Assembly (NCBI RefSeq): GCF_026914265.1
Contig: NC_069122.1
Coordinates: forward strand, 38,879,014 to 38,943,013
DNA from: Mya arenaria
Lineage: Eukaryota; Mollusca; Bivalvia; Myida; Myidae
Direction: 5' to 3'
Length of the DNA stretch: 64,000 bases
The notes beneath the pieces are model-generated. The model saw nothing but the letters and a program-made list of their open reading frames with translations. It was not told the origin of the DNA and ran no database searches. Position 1 is the first letter of the stretch; each line of letters starts with the position of its first letter. Positions 23,356 to 35,424 of this stretch are shown one piece after another. A program made the position numbers and the translations under genes.

Positions 23356-23733
23356 TTTAAAGTGACACTCTTATTCAAAATCAATACATAATCATGTATA
23401 ACAAACATAAATTTTGACTGATAAACCTTTAACTACTTACTTAATAATGCATTTATGGAAAATATTAATTACTGATAACAAGATTGTAACTGTGTATTTA
23501 ATAGCAGAAAGCGCAAAAATATTAAATGATTGGTGAATGCTAAAAGATTTACTGTGGTCTTATATAGTCTCATAAGGTAGAAATACCGTGTTTTATGCTG
23601 ATTTCTTTCAAATTAAACTCTGTATCCTTCATAAGAACCATTGTTTGCGACATTTATTCATCTTTTTTTGAATATTAAAACAATTTTATTAATTGTGATG
23701 AATCTTGTTTGGGAGTAAGAGTGCATCTTTAAA
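23356..23733. mobile_element. MITE, 'TGACACTCTTATTC' family, copy 1
   Basis: About 378 bp. The left end TTTAAAGTGACACTCTTATT and right end GGGAGTAAGAGTGCATCTTT are inverted repeats. The constant core contains AGCAGAAAGCGCAAAAATAT and CATAAGGTAGAAATACCGTG. Four other copies lie at 24215, 28360, 37243 and 41091 (inverted). Confidence 0.9.
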
Positions 23734-23837
23734 TTACACACATGTACATTCACTCGTATTAACATCCACATAATACCAAATGCTACATACGAGTATTTAT
23801 AAAACCTAGAAGTGTAGGCAAGTGTTGATCACCCAGG

Positions 23838-23841
23838 ATGG

Positions 23842-23872
<31 letters not shown>
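23838..23872. repeat. (GTGC)n microsatellite
   Basis: About eight GTGC repeats, degenerating into GTATGCGTGC to the right. Confidence 0.9.
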
Positions 23873-23873
<1 letters not shown>

Positions 23874-24214
23874 TTTATGCGTGTATGCGTGCATCTTGTT
23901 TTGGTTTTTTTTTGTTGTTGTTGTTTTTTAAACGCGTTCAATGTATTTTTAATGGAATATCCTTCTTTTTATAAATGCGCAGGGCGTTTCAATAAAGTTC
24001 GTAAGTTTTAAGAACCAAAATGTCTGGCATAACCCCGTTATGGTCCGTAAAATTAGTTTCAATGAAATATAGTAAAAAAAAAAAGTTCGTATATAGAATA
24101 TGCCCGTCCCCAAGCACTTTTAAGCAGCTTAGATATATTATTCAACCGGGCCCCGGTATCCTTATTTCAGTCCTAGCGAGTTTGTATAATTCTACTTATT
24201 AAAGTCCATCTTTG

Positions 24215-24553
24215 TTAAAGTGACACTTTTATTTAAAATCGATACATGCACATGTATAACAAACATCAATGTTGACTGAAAAACTTATCAATTACTGATA
24301 ACAAATTGTAACCGTGTATTTAATAGCAGATAGCGCAAAAATATTAATTGATTGGTGAATGTTAAAGATTTACTGTGGTCTACTGTAGTCTCATAAGGTA
24401 GAAATACCGTGTCTTATGCGTAATTCTTTCAAATTAAACTCGGTATCCATCATGAAACCATTGTTTTCCACATTTATTCATACTTTTTAGAATACTAAAA
24501 CAATATTATTAATTGTGGTACATCTTATCTGGGAGTAAGAGTGCACCTTTAAA
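24215..24553. mobile_element. MITE, 'TGACACTCTTATTC' family, copy 2
   Basis: About 340 bp with the same ends and core as copy 1. A deletion after the left end removes the TACTTACTTAATAATGCATT block, and divergence is higher. Confidence 0.88.
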
Positions 24554-24793
24554 TCTGGAACCTTTATACTCATCATTATATTTGTCCCGTGTCTGCATGA
24601 TCCAGACCACACAATGTGTGTTCACGTCGGACTTATCGGATGACATTGTAACTATAAAGGCATTATTATTATTTTGAAATTGTCTCGGCTGTTTTCAATA
24701 ATATTTTCCTTTGATACTTCGTCTAAAATGTGAAAAAGTCAATAACACGGCTTCCTTTCATAAGGGTTGCGTTGTCAGCGACTTTACAATGAT

Positions 24794-25042
24794 CTAGCGT
24801 CCAGTGGGAAGATCAATCGCGGCCATATGTGCACCCAGTTCAAAACGAGGCAAAAGCGAACAGATGCGCGTGATGACCTCAGGGTCGCGCAGACTCAGTG
24901 AGATTCCCGTTATATTTGCATAATAATTAGCTCCTGTAACGGTAAATCCTGTTGTTTTGATTGACTGGGGGCGGGGCTGAGTTTCGATTAAGGCTATAAG
25001 AGGAAGTATTTGCTGTGGAATTCCATGAAACATGTCCATCAA
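24794..25042 (-). CDS. Unrecognised 82-codon open frame
   Basis: Open from an ATG at 25042 to a stop at 24794 in a locally GC-richer stretch. The translation contains SLLPRFELGAHMAAIDLPTG and is not low-complexity. No signal peptide, membrane segment or family is recognised. It could be a lone exon, a transposon remnant or chance. Confidence 0.15.
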   Translation of the reverse strand: MMDMFHGIPQQILPLIALIETQPRPQSIKTTGFTVTGANYYANITGISLSLRDPEVITRICSLLPRFELGAHMAAIDLPTGR

Positions 25043-26551
25043 GAAATAAATCCAAAGCGAACTAAACTATATTAGTTGAAATTAAATAAATAAAATAGAT
25101 GAAAAGACGTAACATAAACGGTATATTTTTTTTAATAAAATAAGAAAAAAGAATTTGAAAGAAAATGGAAGTTAACGGTGATGTAACCTTTTAATTTTGT
25201 TACATTTTACTGGCACCAAACGGTCGGACGAAAACAGTCGGGTGAATAAACGGATTGAAAGTAATAAGGTAAGAAAAGATTCTTGTAGTTGTAATTTTTT
25301 TATTTTATTGTGTGAGTGCGTGTTCCGTTCGTTCGCTCGCCCGTTCGTGTATCTATTTATTTATTAGTTTATAAACTTTTTTTTATTGAACAAATTACAT
25401 ATCTATTTCAAAAATTATTTATTCATATATTTATCAATTCATTTAAGTATCCGATTTTTCGATCTTTCGTTCGTGCGTCCGTGCGTCCGTCCATCCATTC
25501 CGTCATTCAACCATTCATTCATTCAGTCATTTTTTCAGACTTTCATAACTTGTTTCTTTCTCTTTCTTGCATTCATGTGTGCGTTCATGCGTGCGTTCGT
25601 TTGTTCGTTCGTTCGTTCGTTCGATGACTGTCTTGTGTGTCTCTGGATTATATAAGGGACTTATCATAAAATGACTAGTGTCAATGATTGCATATCTTAG
25701 CATTATATATTTTCACAAGCCTTTCATTTAAGCTTATATTTTGTGATTAAATGATACAGTATTATTTAATTCGGGATATGGCGAATGCTATCAATAATGG
25801 TCATTTCAAATATTACGAAACATTTCGTGAATACAATAGACATGAATTTTATTCATAATCGTGCTTATATTTCTAATGCGAACATTCGGCAATAACGACT
25901 CAATGTATTTGATGTATGTCATTTTAACAGAATATGCCATTTCGGAGATTAATTTAAAAGAAAAGAATGCTGCTGTTAAACAGAACAGAACAGAACAGAC
26001 TCGTGCGATGTACATCTTCTACATATACATACATGTTTTTCATTAAACAATTAAAGCAGTAAGTTTTTTTAATATTCCCTACCTAAGAGAATAATCATGA
26101 CAATTCCTTGCAGCATGATGACTTGCTATTTACGGAATAAAGATCTATGTTCCATTGATAGGCTATGTATATAGGGATATGCTGATTATTATTGTGTTAT
26201 TTAAGTTATAGTTCTGGCATCAACAACCCGATTCATTAAAATTGTATACTGGCGCTCCAGCGTAAGTGTATACTTTTAATCCCGAGGGAAGTGGGTGCCG
26301 TAGCTGTTTTATACCACGTAGTCAAAGACAACGTGCAATAATTAGCGTGCGGTGTAAGTGAATAGCGTTCTATGTTATCCGCACGATATTTATATCACGA
26401 CTAAGCTCCGCCTTAGTGTTACTGTTCAGATAGTGAGTTAATGTATATACGAAAAAAAACTAACTACAAACAAAGTATAACGCTTCTAACAGCTTGGCAT
26501 TGGTGATTAAGATTTACATAAAAAACTACAGAAAAATGAGTCAACCATAAT
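25043..26551. repeat. Non-coding DNA with a degenerate TTCG/TTCA simple-repeat tract
   Basis: From about 25310 to 25625 the sequence is a cryptic simple repeat built from CGTTCGTT, CATTCATT, CGTGCGTC and TATTTATT words; open frames across it are artefacts. The rest, to 26551, shows no gene. Confidence 0.6.
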
Positions 26552-26770
26552 GGCGGATCCGTGGTCAATTGGTACCACACTTTACTGTCAGTCCAGGGGT
26601 CGCAGGTTTGATTTCCCGACGCACAACTAAAACTACTAATCGTGTCCGGGATCGGAGTTAAATTGAGGTCCCGTGTGACAGTGCTGTGCATAATGCTCCA
26701 TAACTTCATATTACTAACAATGTGGTCGGAGCACTCGCAGAATCGGCCTTGTCCGAATGAAAGTATGAAT
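26552..26770 (+). mobile_element. tRNA-derived SINE
   Basis: The tRNA-like head GGCGGATCCGTGGTCAATTG carries an A box. A B-box-like GGTTTGATTTCCCG follows about 45 bp later, then an unrelated body (CGTGTCCGGGATCGGAGTT). The head does not fold into a perfect tRNA. The right end is not defined, as no clear tail is visible. Confidence 0.55.
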
Positions 26771-27269
26771 AAACTTACGGTTCATGAAATTTATTCAAAT
26801 CATCACCAGTTTAAAAATAGTGGTGCCTTATATTTGTATACTTTTTACAATGAAAATAGACTTGATACTCACAACTCAAACACGGTAATGCATTGTGATG
26901 TTCAATAGACCAAAAATAACACAATTGTCCATGCAGTACAGTTTGCTATGAATACCTTAGCTATTATCTTTACTTAAGTGTCAAAATTATGTATATTTAT
27001 TTTTTTATACTTATTTCTAAAGAATACTCTGTCAAACAAAAGGGCGCAGGGTGTAGTAAAAAGGCAGTAGGTTGCTGTAAAGGGTCAGCGGGGTTCCCCA
27101 CCCTGCTATTTCAGCCTAGCTGGTGCACTGCAAGTTCAATTTTCAAATCATGATAGGAACATCTTAATTTTGCATGTTATGCTTAACTTGCATTTCTATC
27201 AGAAGATAAAAATATAGAACAGAATAAGAAAGCCAGCAAAATACTAGACGTTCCGACCCTCTGAAATGA
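26771..27269. other. Non-coding DNA
   Basis: No gene, inverted-repeat element or tandem array recognised. Confidence 0.3.
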
Positions 27270-27700
27270 ACAGTCAGACAGACAGACAGACAGAAATGTT
27301 TATTGTCGTAAACATGTTATTTAACAGTTTCTTGACAAAATATAGAAATTATGAACACATATATAAATATACAGTATGGTCACAACGATTCATGGCCTAA
27401 ATACAAAGAAAGGAGAAAAGTATAAATGTGTTAAATTGAAGAACAAAAAATTAAGGTATCAAAAAGTTATAGGAAGTAATGAGATTATTCGGTCGCCAAA
27501 TTAGTCCATCCAAAGCTTGCAAAGAGAAATTAACAATTTGTAGTGATCTTCAACGAGTCATCGGTCAAGGCATTAGAAACTCATCGGTCATTTTCCATCA
27601 AAAACAACATCGGATGTAATATGGACGGCTTACAATGTCAGAAATATTGACATATTAACTACGCCGTAAGTAGATCGCGTAGTAATTTCAATTTAACAGT
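27270..27700 (-). mobile_element. LINE 3' end with (TCTG)n tail, minus strand
   Basis: On the minus strand the sequence ends GACAATAAACATTTCTGTCT followed by TCTG repeats (plus-strand CAGACAGACAGACAG at 27273-27292). This is the tail form of the LINE at 11750-12171. Only 3' UTR-like sequence is seen upstream, with no recognisable coding region. The 5' limit is a guess. Confidence 0.5.
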
Positions 27701-28359
27701 TAATCTTAATGACCTGTCTCTTAGGAATCTTAATTATTCATGAACAAAAAATCAGTTCACTGGCAATTATTTTAAACTTAGATATACAAAACACGCGTTA
27801 AAACTGTACAATTAATCAATACCATTATTTATTTTTTACGTACTACTTCTACTGATGTACCGGCATACACCCGAGGTTGTTTTCCATGGAAAATGGTCGA
27901 GGAGTTCCAATTGCATTCAAGATAAAATGATTTCAGAAACAAATCATGCTACTGTATCCATTAAATCGGTGTCAAAACTCGAGATAATTTCACTTTATGT
28001 TGACATGTTTACTAATCCACTTCATTAAGTTTTAAAGTAAATAAAACCCCAAATATTAGTACATTAATAAGTGTCAATAGCCATCTTAAGGCCGATAAAA
28101 TCTTCAAAACAAAGATCTAGAAGGCCATAAATTAAGTACCGCTCGCGTGTCGTTTTATCACTGACCACTGGGCAATTTGTGCTAACACTTGATAATCAAG
28201 TGGGCATTGAAAGGTGCAGGGCGCGATTTAATTTTACATTTGAACATCTGCCGACGTTTTAGATGTTATAAATCTAAAGGTTGTGTTTTTTTAAAATAAT
28301 ATACTTGGTCTCTAATTTCATCAAGAGAGGGCGATGTCAGCCCTGATAATAAAATGATA
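27701..28359. other. Non-coding DNA
   Basis: No gene, tandem array or inverted-repeat element recognised between the LINE tail and the next MITE. Confidence 0.3.
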
Positions 28360-28742
28360 TTAAAATGACACTCGTATTCAAAATCAATGCATACGCATCT
28401 ATAACAAACATCAATTTTGACTGATAAACTTTTGACTACTTATTAAATAATGCATTAATGGAACAAACATATTAATTTCTATTAACAAGCTTGTAACCAT
28501 GTATTTAATAGCAGAAAGCGCAAAAATATTAAATGACTGGTGAGTGCTAAAATATTTACTGTGGTCTACTATAGTCTCATAATAAGGTAGAAATACCGTG
28601 TTTTATGCTCATTTCTTTCAAATTAAACACGGTATCCTTCATAAGAATCATTGTTTCCGACATTTATTCATCTTTTTTTTAATTTTTAAACAATATTATT
28701 AATTTTGGTAAATCGTGTTTGGGAGTAAGAGTGCATCTTTAA
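28360..28742. mobile_element. MITE, 'TGACACTCTTATTC' family, copy 3
   Basis: About 383 bp with the same core; ends TTAAAATGACACTCGTATTC and GGGAGTAAGAGTGCATCTTT. Confidence 0.9.
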
Positions 28743-29289
28743 TCTTTCCAAAGATCAGCGTTAGAAAAATGTTACGTTATATAATTTTGAACCATACAAG
28801 GAAATGGAACAAATATTGTAGGCTCAGGGCCGTTTTTTCTAAAGCATCTCAGTGAATCTTTTCAACTGAAAGTAAAATTTCTTTCGTTCCACAAAGAAAG
28901 TAACACTGTTTCTTAACAACAACGTTTTAAAATAAGCAAAAAAATGTCATAATAATCATTGCATTGAAAAATAGAGAATATTTGTATTATTTGATGTGAA
29001 ATATTCTGGAAAAAAACACTTAATAGAAAATTTTAACTAAGAAGTTGTTTTTTTAATACGTGCCATGTGTCAACAAACTGGCATACGTACAGAACTTTTA
29101 TTTCACAGAATATGTATTAAAATTCGCCGGATCCCCTTACTGAGTAAACTTTGATGTACATGTTTATGTATTATATAGGAAATAAATCTTGGTGGCCGTC
29201 CATCAACAAATCTGCTGAATATTCAGCCTTTTACTATATGACAAAATATACAACTATAAAACAAGGCGCTGATGTGTCTCTATATATAC

Positions 29290-29478
29290 AGGAGCGGATT
29301 CAGTAAATGGCACTAGAGGATGGGGGTGGGGGCGTAACGTAAGGCACAACCTTTTGACAGTTGCCCCTCATTCAGAATCGAAATTTAATTAGCTTAGAAT
29401 TTTAGCAAGGGGGTTTGGGGTACTCCCCCTTGAAGAAAATAATAATCTAGACCGAAATGTTGCATTTTCAGCGTATAC
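29290..29478. repeat. Dispersed repeat, second copy of the 5346 family
   Basis: Starts GGAGCGGATTCAG and contains GTTGCCCCTCATTCAGAATC and AGACCGAAATGTTGCATTTT, matching the order of blocks at 5346-5585. Confidence 0.6.
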
Positions 29479-29656
29479 TGTTACTAACGGTTTAAAAAAA
29501 TACATAAAACATCAATTTTTGAACTTAAATATTAAAATCTGCGATCTTGTTTTTTGTCAGCAGTCTTGTATTTTAAACTGGTTTCCACGGATTTTCGCTC
29601 GTTTCAAGACAAAATAGTTGCCCAAAACGTTCTATCTGTGAGAACTTTGCATTTGA
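29479..29656. mobile_element. MITE, 'GCTGCACTCTCACAG' family, right-half fragment
   Basis: Covers the right half of the element only (TGCGATCTTGTTTTTTGTCA to TATCTGTGAGAACTTTGCAT). It directly abuts the dispersed repeat to its left. Confidence 0.75.
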
Positions 29657-29744
29657 AGGGAAACATTTTAATGTACACTTGAAAATAAGCAACATATATT
29701 TGTCTTAAAGTTTTCTGCATTATATTATTTAACTCCTTTGACTT

Positions 29745-29890
29745 TAATGATCAAAACAAAAAAGCACATAATTTGTGTACAGATAAAACAATATTAACGA
29801 TAATTCGTCGTTTTTTTTTTAAAACCGGGGATTTTGTGGCCACGTAGCCATTAATAGAAAATCTCATTTAAAAAGGCTAATTGGTCTAAG
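29745..29890. repeat. Dispersed repeat shared with 36968-37090
   Basis: TTTGTGGCCACGTAGC(C/T)ATTAAT and a preceding TTTACAGATAAA-type block occur in the same order at both places. The class is unknown. Confidence 0.55.
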
Positions 29891-29894
29891 TGAA

Positions 29895-30164
29895 CAGTGA
29901 CCATATTACAGAAGCATATTAAGTTAAAATTTTACCTTTTCCTGAAATTCAACATTTTCCTATTCAACACTGTTTTATTACACAGGTAGAAAGTGTTACG
30001 CTTAGTGTTGATTCTGCAATTAAAATATGGACACTTAAGTTTTTAAAAATGAGAATTTCATTTTAAAGAATTAGTTTTTCGAAGAAATATAACAATTCCA
30101 AATATTACACTTAAGTTAAAATATTTAAAAAAAAAATTAAGATGCTTCTGTAATACGGACCCTG
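29895..30164. mobile_element. MITE with 23-bp terminal inverted repeats
   Basis: Left end CAGTGACCATATTACAGAAG; the right end read inversely is CAGGGTCCGTATTACAGAAG. They match at 20 of 23 positions. The interior is AT-rich and non-coding. Seen once in the window. Confidence 0.8.
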
Positions 30165-30410
30165 GAAGTCATGTTTTTCATCTTAAAGTTAAGTTTAACA
30201 TGGTAGAGCATTGATATTTAATAACATAAATGCCACTATCAAATTTAAACCTATATTGTACCCCTTGAGGTAAAATGTTTCAGTTACACAAAAAAATGGT
30301 GTTGCGCAAAGATTTGCCAAAACATAACGTTTTAACTGACAAATTAACTTAATGCAGTCCCCAATTTTACCCCGAAACCGTGCATTATTTCCACATTCCC
30401 GCGAGAAATA

Positions 30411-30498
30411 CACGTGGCCTTTAAAGAGCAGACGAACCTTTGCGCGTGACTAGCACGTGGCCTCATTTACCGGGTTGCGTCCTATTGTGTCACACGTG
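30411..30498. promoter_or_regulatory. Cluster of three CACGTG E-boxes
   Basis: CACGTG at 30411-30416, 30454-30459 and 30493-30498, in a stretch richer in CpG than its surroundings and 5 kb upstream of the NeuroD-family gene. CACGTG is bound by Myc/USF/TFE-type bHLH-zip factors. Which gene it serves, if any, is unknown. Confidence 0.25.
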
Positions 30499-33155
30499 AT
30501 TAACGTCTCATGAATGCGTCTTAAATTAGCGTACCGACATAAACAGGATGAGGAACCGAGAACATTCACCAACACGTTTTAATCTACAGAGAAACGTATC
30601 AATAACAATATAACCTGAAATATCTGCTAAAAATAATTGCCGTACAATTTAATTTCGAACCAATCAAGAATGACATGTAAATACTTATTTAAGCGAGCTT
30701 CTTTTTCTTTTCCTGCGCCGAAACCATTGACGGTTGGCGACCATGGTGTTCCGCAATGTTCCAAATTCTAAAACATTAAAACAACAACACTGACCTTTAC
30801 TTGGTATAACGGCGATTTCATATCGCAAAAAAATATAATATACAAAATAATGCGAACAAAAGCGGAGATACAGTTTCCCCTTGTCTAACACCATTTTTGC
30901 ATTATTAACAGGGTACTGTAGGGTACTGTATTATTCAGCAAAAGACATTACAATATTTTATACAGTTTTATTAATGATTCAAAATAAACATAGTATATAT
31001 TATATGTTTGCGCACTTTAAAATCAAATCCTCATATTCATACGAAAAACAAAACTTGACATGATTTTTGAAGTTGTTATAAAGGCAACTCCATAATGTCA
31101 AAACGTCCGAATGAATTTCGCCAAAGTATTTGATGGGAACGCTAACGTTACAAAAGACAACAATAAACGGAAATTCGATCATTATTAGAATTGACTAATA
31201 ACAGGGTATTGCAACGTCGAACCATTTATAAGCTAATAATGACCCTTAATTTGCTGTCTCAGAGTGCTTGTCTCCGCACTTGTTAAAAAGCGTCTAGGGT
31301 TCCCGGCCAAGCGTTTGCATGATATCTGATCTTTGATGACCTAAAACCAAAATAAATTGATTTTTATTGAAATTTTCTTGCAATATTAAAACAAAGCATT
31401 GCTGGTACTTCCGGGATGAAACAAATCGCAGGCAATCTATTACTTTTTTCTGGATCTATTTTACCAGCAATATCGGTTATTTTCAGACCATGACAGATGT
31501 GTAGATAGCGCGCCATTGTTCCAGAAACTTGAATTTGTCGTCTGCTATTATGGAACCGTAATTAGTGACGCAATTTCTCGGGACTTGGGTCACAACTCGG
31601 CGAGATATCGCGAGATTCTACAGTATTTTACTGTCTTCTGCTGAGGACAGAAACTTTTGGGCATATGGCGAGCTTTTCATACCGAAATGTTACCAAATGG
31701 CAGAAATTTTGTAATATCATTAATCGAATTTACAACCGTTAAATGAATTAAGTATTTTTTGAATTTACAACCGTTAAATGAATTAAGTATTTTTTGAATT
31801 CATAATAGCCAAGGCAATTATGAAACGTTATTTCTATGGCTGAATCAACGAGGGATAAATTAAGAAGCAAAACTATCGCATATTTATCGTGCCCTGGTGA
31901 TTTTCAAAGACAAACTAAATGTCATTCTGTTTGGAAAGGGGCCGCCGAGATGGCCTTTAATGGTGTACGCCCTTTAGCTACGGGCATTAGTAACTGGTTG
32001 GAAATGCGACCCGAGTAAAGAACAGCCCCTTTGTTGGGTTCCTTCTAAAATATATATAAACCCTGAAACTAACAAAGTTGTCATATATGAAAATAAAATA
32101 ATTTTAAAGACTGAAACACCGGAATACTAATTTTTGTATCAGTTAGACGACGATTGCAAAGAATAATGTTAAAGTGTATACAATAACGTTTGGTTTTTCT
32201 AGTGTCGCCTTTATTATGAATATATCTGGTATATTTTTGCGGGGTTGCGGGGGGGGGGGAGGAGTCCGTCGGCGGGGTTGGAATGGGGGGGATGAAACGC
32301 AGGGTTATCACATATTTTTAAAACTTTTAAAAAATAAAAATGCATGTATCTAGATTATCATTGCATACCAATATGTAACGTGGGTTTTCAACATTTTCTT
32401 TGGGTTTGGGGGATGGGGGGGGGACGATTTGTTTCGTTTGCAAATCCCTTTGGAAAGAACTAATATTGTGGACAGGGACAATCAGAACACATCGGCCATT
32501 ATCCAAAAGCTTGCCGGAGAGAGCCGAGTTGTTACGATTGGGACAGTGATTACAATGTTACCGTTTCTGGAAACAAGACTTCTACATACTCCGGACTACT
32601 TCTCGTATCTCTGACAACTTCTCCGCGTGCGTTTGTAAGACCCTCGTACTTAGTTGCCACAGGAACGAAGTGGAATTGATCATTAAATTTGACGTGAATA
32701 ATGCCAGCTAAAGTTTTGTTTGTATGTGGAACACTTCATGTTGCAAATAAACCCGATTCCGGATATTTATTCCTGAAAATAAATCGATGGAATCGCTGAT
32801 AAACTAAACGACATTGCCTGTTTATAGAATGGTTTATTCTGTAGACAAGATTAAGGCTGGCGACACTTTAAGTATCTCGTTCAATATAATATCAGAACAG
32901 TGCTTTAAAATTACGAACCTGGTGCTGCCGAATATAGGAGAGAAATGGCTAGGCGACTTTAAATCGATTGTTAGATTGTCATCCCCGCCCGCCCCCTCAT
33001 TTACCGCCCCCCCCTTATTTTATTGACTCAAGTATAAATGTCGAAATGTCGAAAATAGGATCTATATTTATACTTACGGTGTCGATGTATAACATTTACA
33101 TGTAAAAAAGGAAAATGTTACGATCATGTTCGTGGTTCCCCTAGAAACACATGTA
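30499..33155. other. Intergenic DNA upstream of the NeuroD-family gene; candidate orphan exons only
   Basis: No family is recognised. An ATATCGCGAGAT palindrome near 31603 resembles the TCTCGCGAGA promoter motif. Open frames of 60-70 codons at 31836-32018, 32429-32614 and 32814-33026 are not low-complexity and lie on one strand, so they could be remnants or exons of an unknown gene. None carries a known motif. A 33-bp direct repeat (AATTTACAACCGTTAAATGA at 31729 and 31762) and a G-rich tract (32240-32290) are also present. Confidence 0.3.
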
Positions 33156-33300
33156 TACAATAAGAAAGAGCATGAACACATATATTATGCGGTGAACAAG
33201 TCATCTAACTAAAATGTAAATATAAATAAATGTCACAACCCGCCTCCATTTAAAAAAATGGGTGAAAATCTAGCAATTAATTTATATTGGCCTTATAGCC
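33156..33300 (-). repeat. Dispersed repeat, inverted relative to 38341-38470
   Basis: AAGAAAGAGCATGAACACAT, AAATGGGTGAAAATCTAGCA and TTAATTTATATTGGCCTTA all recur in the same order on the opposite strand at 38341-38470. The two copies flank the NeuroD-family gene in inverted orientation about 5 kb apart. Confidence 0.7.
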
Positions 33301-34610
33301 ACTATTGTTATGCTTAAAGACGTAACTTAACCCTAACCATCCCTTACCCAACCCTAAATCACCCTTATCGAACCTGACCAAACCCCATCCCTCAAAGAAT
33401 ATAAATGTCATACATAGGTGAGGGGCGGGTCGAGTGTTTGTCGCTATAGGGGACGCACTTCCCCATGTTTATCATAGGCATATTATTGCGTATATATGAT
33501 TATATAAAAAAAAGTTTTTTGGGGTGTAAATATATTTGTATGTTTGTTTTATAAGACTCGCATGTTTAAATATTTTATAGGCCCAAATGGCCTATAGGAA
33601 GCTACGCCCCTTTATTTTTGTAGGAAATTAAAAAAATAAATAGATTATTTAAATAATCGTTTGATTGACCGTAAAACAGTTTTCACAAAAATGTTCACAG
33701 AATTGAATTTTAATCGCGTGAATGTATTGTCAACATTTCTCAAATATATACTACATTTTAGCGTGCCAGTATCAAATTCTACAATTTGGGACATTTGTGC
33801 GTATCTTTCGATCAAAATAAATCACAATTAAGACCTTTTGGTTCCCTCGTTTAATTGCTGTCCCTACTTGAAAGTGGACAATGGCCATTTGAAGGATCAC
33901 AGCCCCTTTTACCCATCAATCATAGAGGTCCGAAACCGTTACAAAAGGTGCTGGTTACTTGAAGTTCTGCCGTATCTAGTTTTGAACAGATTGCGGAATT
34001 ATCTCTGACATCAAACTTGACAGAAGTGTTTCTTCTTTTCGTGACAATATTTTCCCCCATTATCGACAAACAATCCAAATCAATACACATCTCAAGTGCC
34101 TTTGATCATGATAATTCTGATTAAGCCTCGTTTAAAACCGAAAGTAAGCGCTGTGCGCATGCGTATATTGCACATTTGGTGGTCGCCATCAGCGAATCAA
34201 ATTTCGTCCCATAAAAGGGTGCTTTACGGTTCGTGAAATGCGATATTTTATTAGCGAACTCCATCGAAGCACATTAATAAATAATGGCTCGTCTGATTTC
34301 TTGACGGAAGTAAATGATTTGATTTTAACACTTCTTGCTACAAGAAAATGAACAGATTTTCTGAGAGATATTTGTGTCTTTATCAAGTAAATTTCATTCG
34401 TGCTTTGAGGTCATTAATTTCAGTGTCAGAATTGTCCCAAAAAAAGACATGTTCACATCTGTAATATCTGGAAATATTCGTATTAAACACTTTGTCTTGT
34501 TTTAAAATATTTGTTTTTAAGAGTACCAGTACTACCAGTATTTACAATGCAAATCCCAAAAACCAATCTAGTTTAATCAAATTTGCTTAGGAACATAACG
34601 ATCTGAATGC
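33301..34610. other. Non-coding DNA upstream of the NeuroD-family gene
   Basis: No gene. The part 33830-34090 (containing GGACAATGGCCATTTGAAGG) is less AT-rich and may be regulatory; ACAATGG is a Sox-type site. This is a guess from composition and motif only. Confidence 0.25.
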
Positions 34611-34870
34611 TGTGCCGTAGCTACACTGAGGAACACCGAGTAACCTGCCTCAAAGTTTTTTGGGGGCATATTTCTATAGCTCTAAAAATAACTTTTTTCG
34701 ACTTACTTCATTTGCCTCAATGTACACAAACCATCGACCAAAGATACTCCAGAATGCAGGAAATCCCTTCTTGCAAATAATACTTCCGGGGAGGGGGGGG
34801 GGCATCCCCCCCGACCCCCATAGACAGTTCTGCCTCGGTGTTTTATTTTTAAGTCTGGCTACGGCACTGG
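34611..34870. mobile_element. MITE with 'GTGCCGTAGC' terminal inverted repeats
   Basis: Left end TGTGCCGTAGCTACACTGAG, with AACACCGAG further in. The right end, inverted, reads CAGTGCCGTAGCCAGACTTA, with AACACCGAG further in. The interior holds a G-run and C-run pair (34790-34817). Confidence 0.75.
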
Positions 34871-35104
34871 AATGAAATGTAATACATTGTGATTCAAATG
34901 CACCGTGTCTACTCTGCAATTTCGAAAAAAAATAAACTAAATTAACTATCGGGGACAAACGATCCGAATTAATTTCATTTACGAAGTTCTACTTGAAAAA
35001 GAGTGTTATCGAGTAACTCAGTTTAGATATGAATATCCTTTATTTAAACAACGCCATAGTGAGCCTAATATTTATGTCTAAATGTATTTCTTCTTTTTTT
35101 GTTT

Positions 35105-35240
35105 AAAGCTGCACTCTCACAGATTTTGACAGCTTTTTTATTTTTTTGTCTTGGAATGATCAAATTTGTGCGTAAATATCTGCAAACCAGTGATATAAGA
35201 CTGCTGACAAAAGATCAGATCGCAGATTTTCGTATTTAAA
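35105..35240. mobile_element. MITE, 'GCTGCACTCTCACAG' family, left-half fragment
   Basis: TTTAAAGCTGCACTCTCACA to GATCAGATCGCAGATTTTCG, about 190 bp upstream of the NeuroD-family coding exon, probably within its 5' intron. Confidence 0.8.
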
Positions 35241-35410
35241 ATCGTGGACTTCGAAGACAATATTTGAGCATATATAAACATTTGTTGACGGGTTCGAACT
35301 TCCAGTCGTCAGTATCTTAGTTTTAACACTCCTTATGATTTGCCACAAATAATTTCGTCTTAAAAAATGCATTCTACAAAACATGAGCGAGTACCTTTAA
35401 AAACACCTTT

Positions 35411-35423
35411 TATCTGTTTCCAG
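35411..35423 (+). promoter_or_regulatory. Splice acceptor of the NeuroD-family coding exon
   Basis: TATCTGTTTCCAG (polypyrimidine tract plus AG at 35422-35423) immediately precedes A-ATG. It implies an upstream 5' UTR exon. Confidence 0.6.
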
Positions 35424-35424
35424 A

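Noticed and set aside
33329-33395. CCCTAACC-like run resembling telomeric repeat
   Set aside because: Degenerate, short and not the animal TTAGGG array; probably chance in a CCCTAA-rich transposon remnant.
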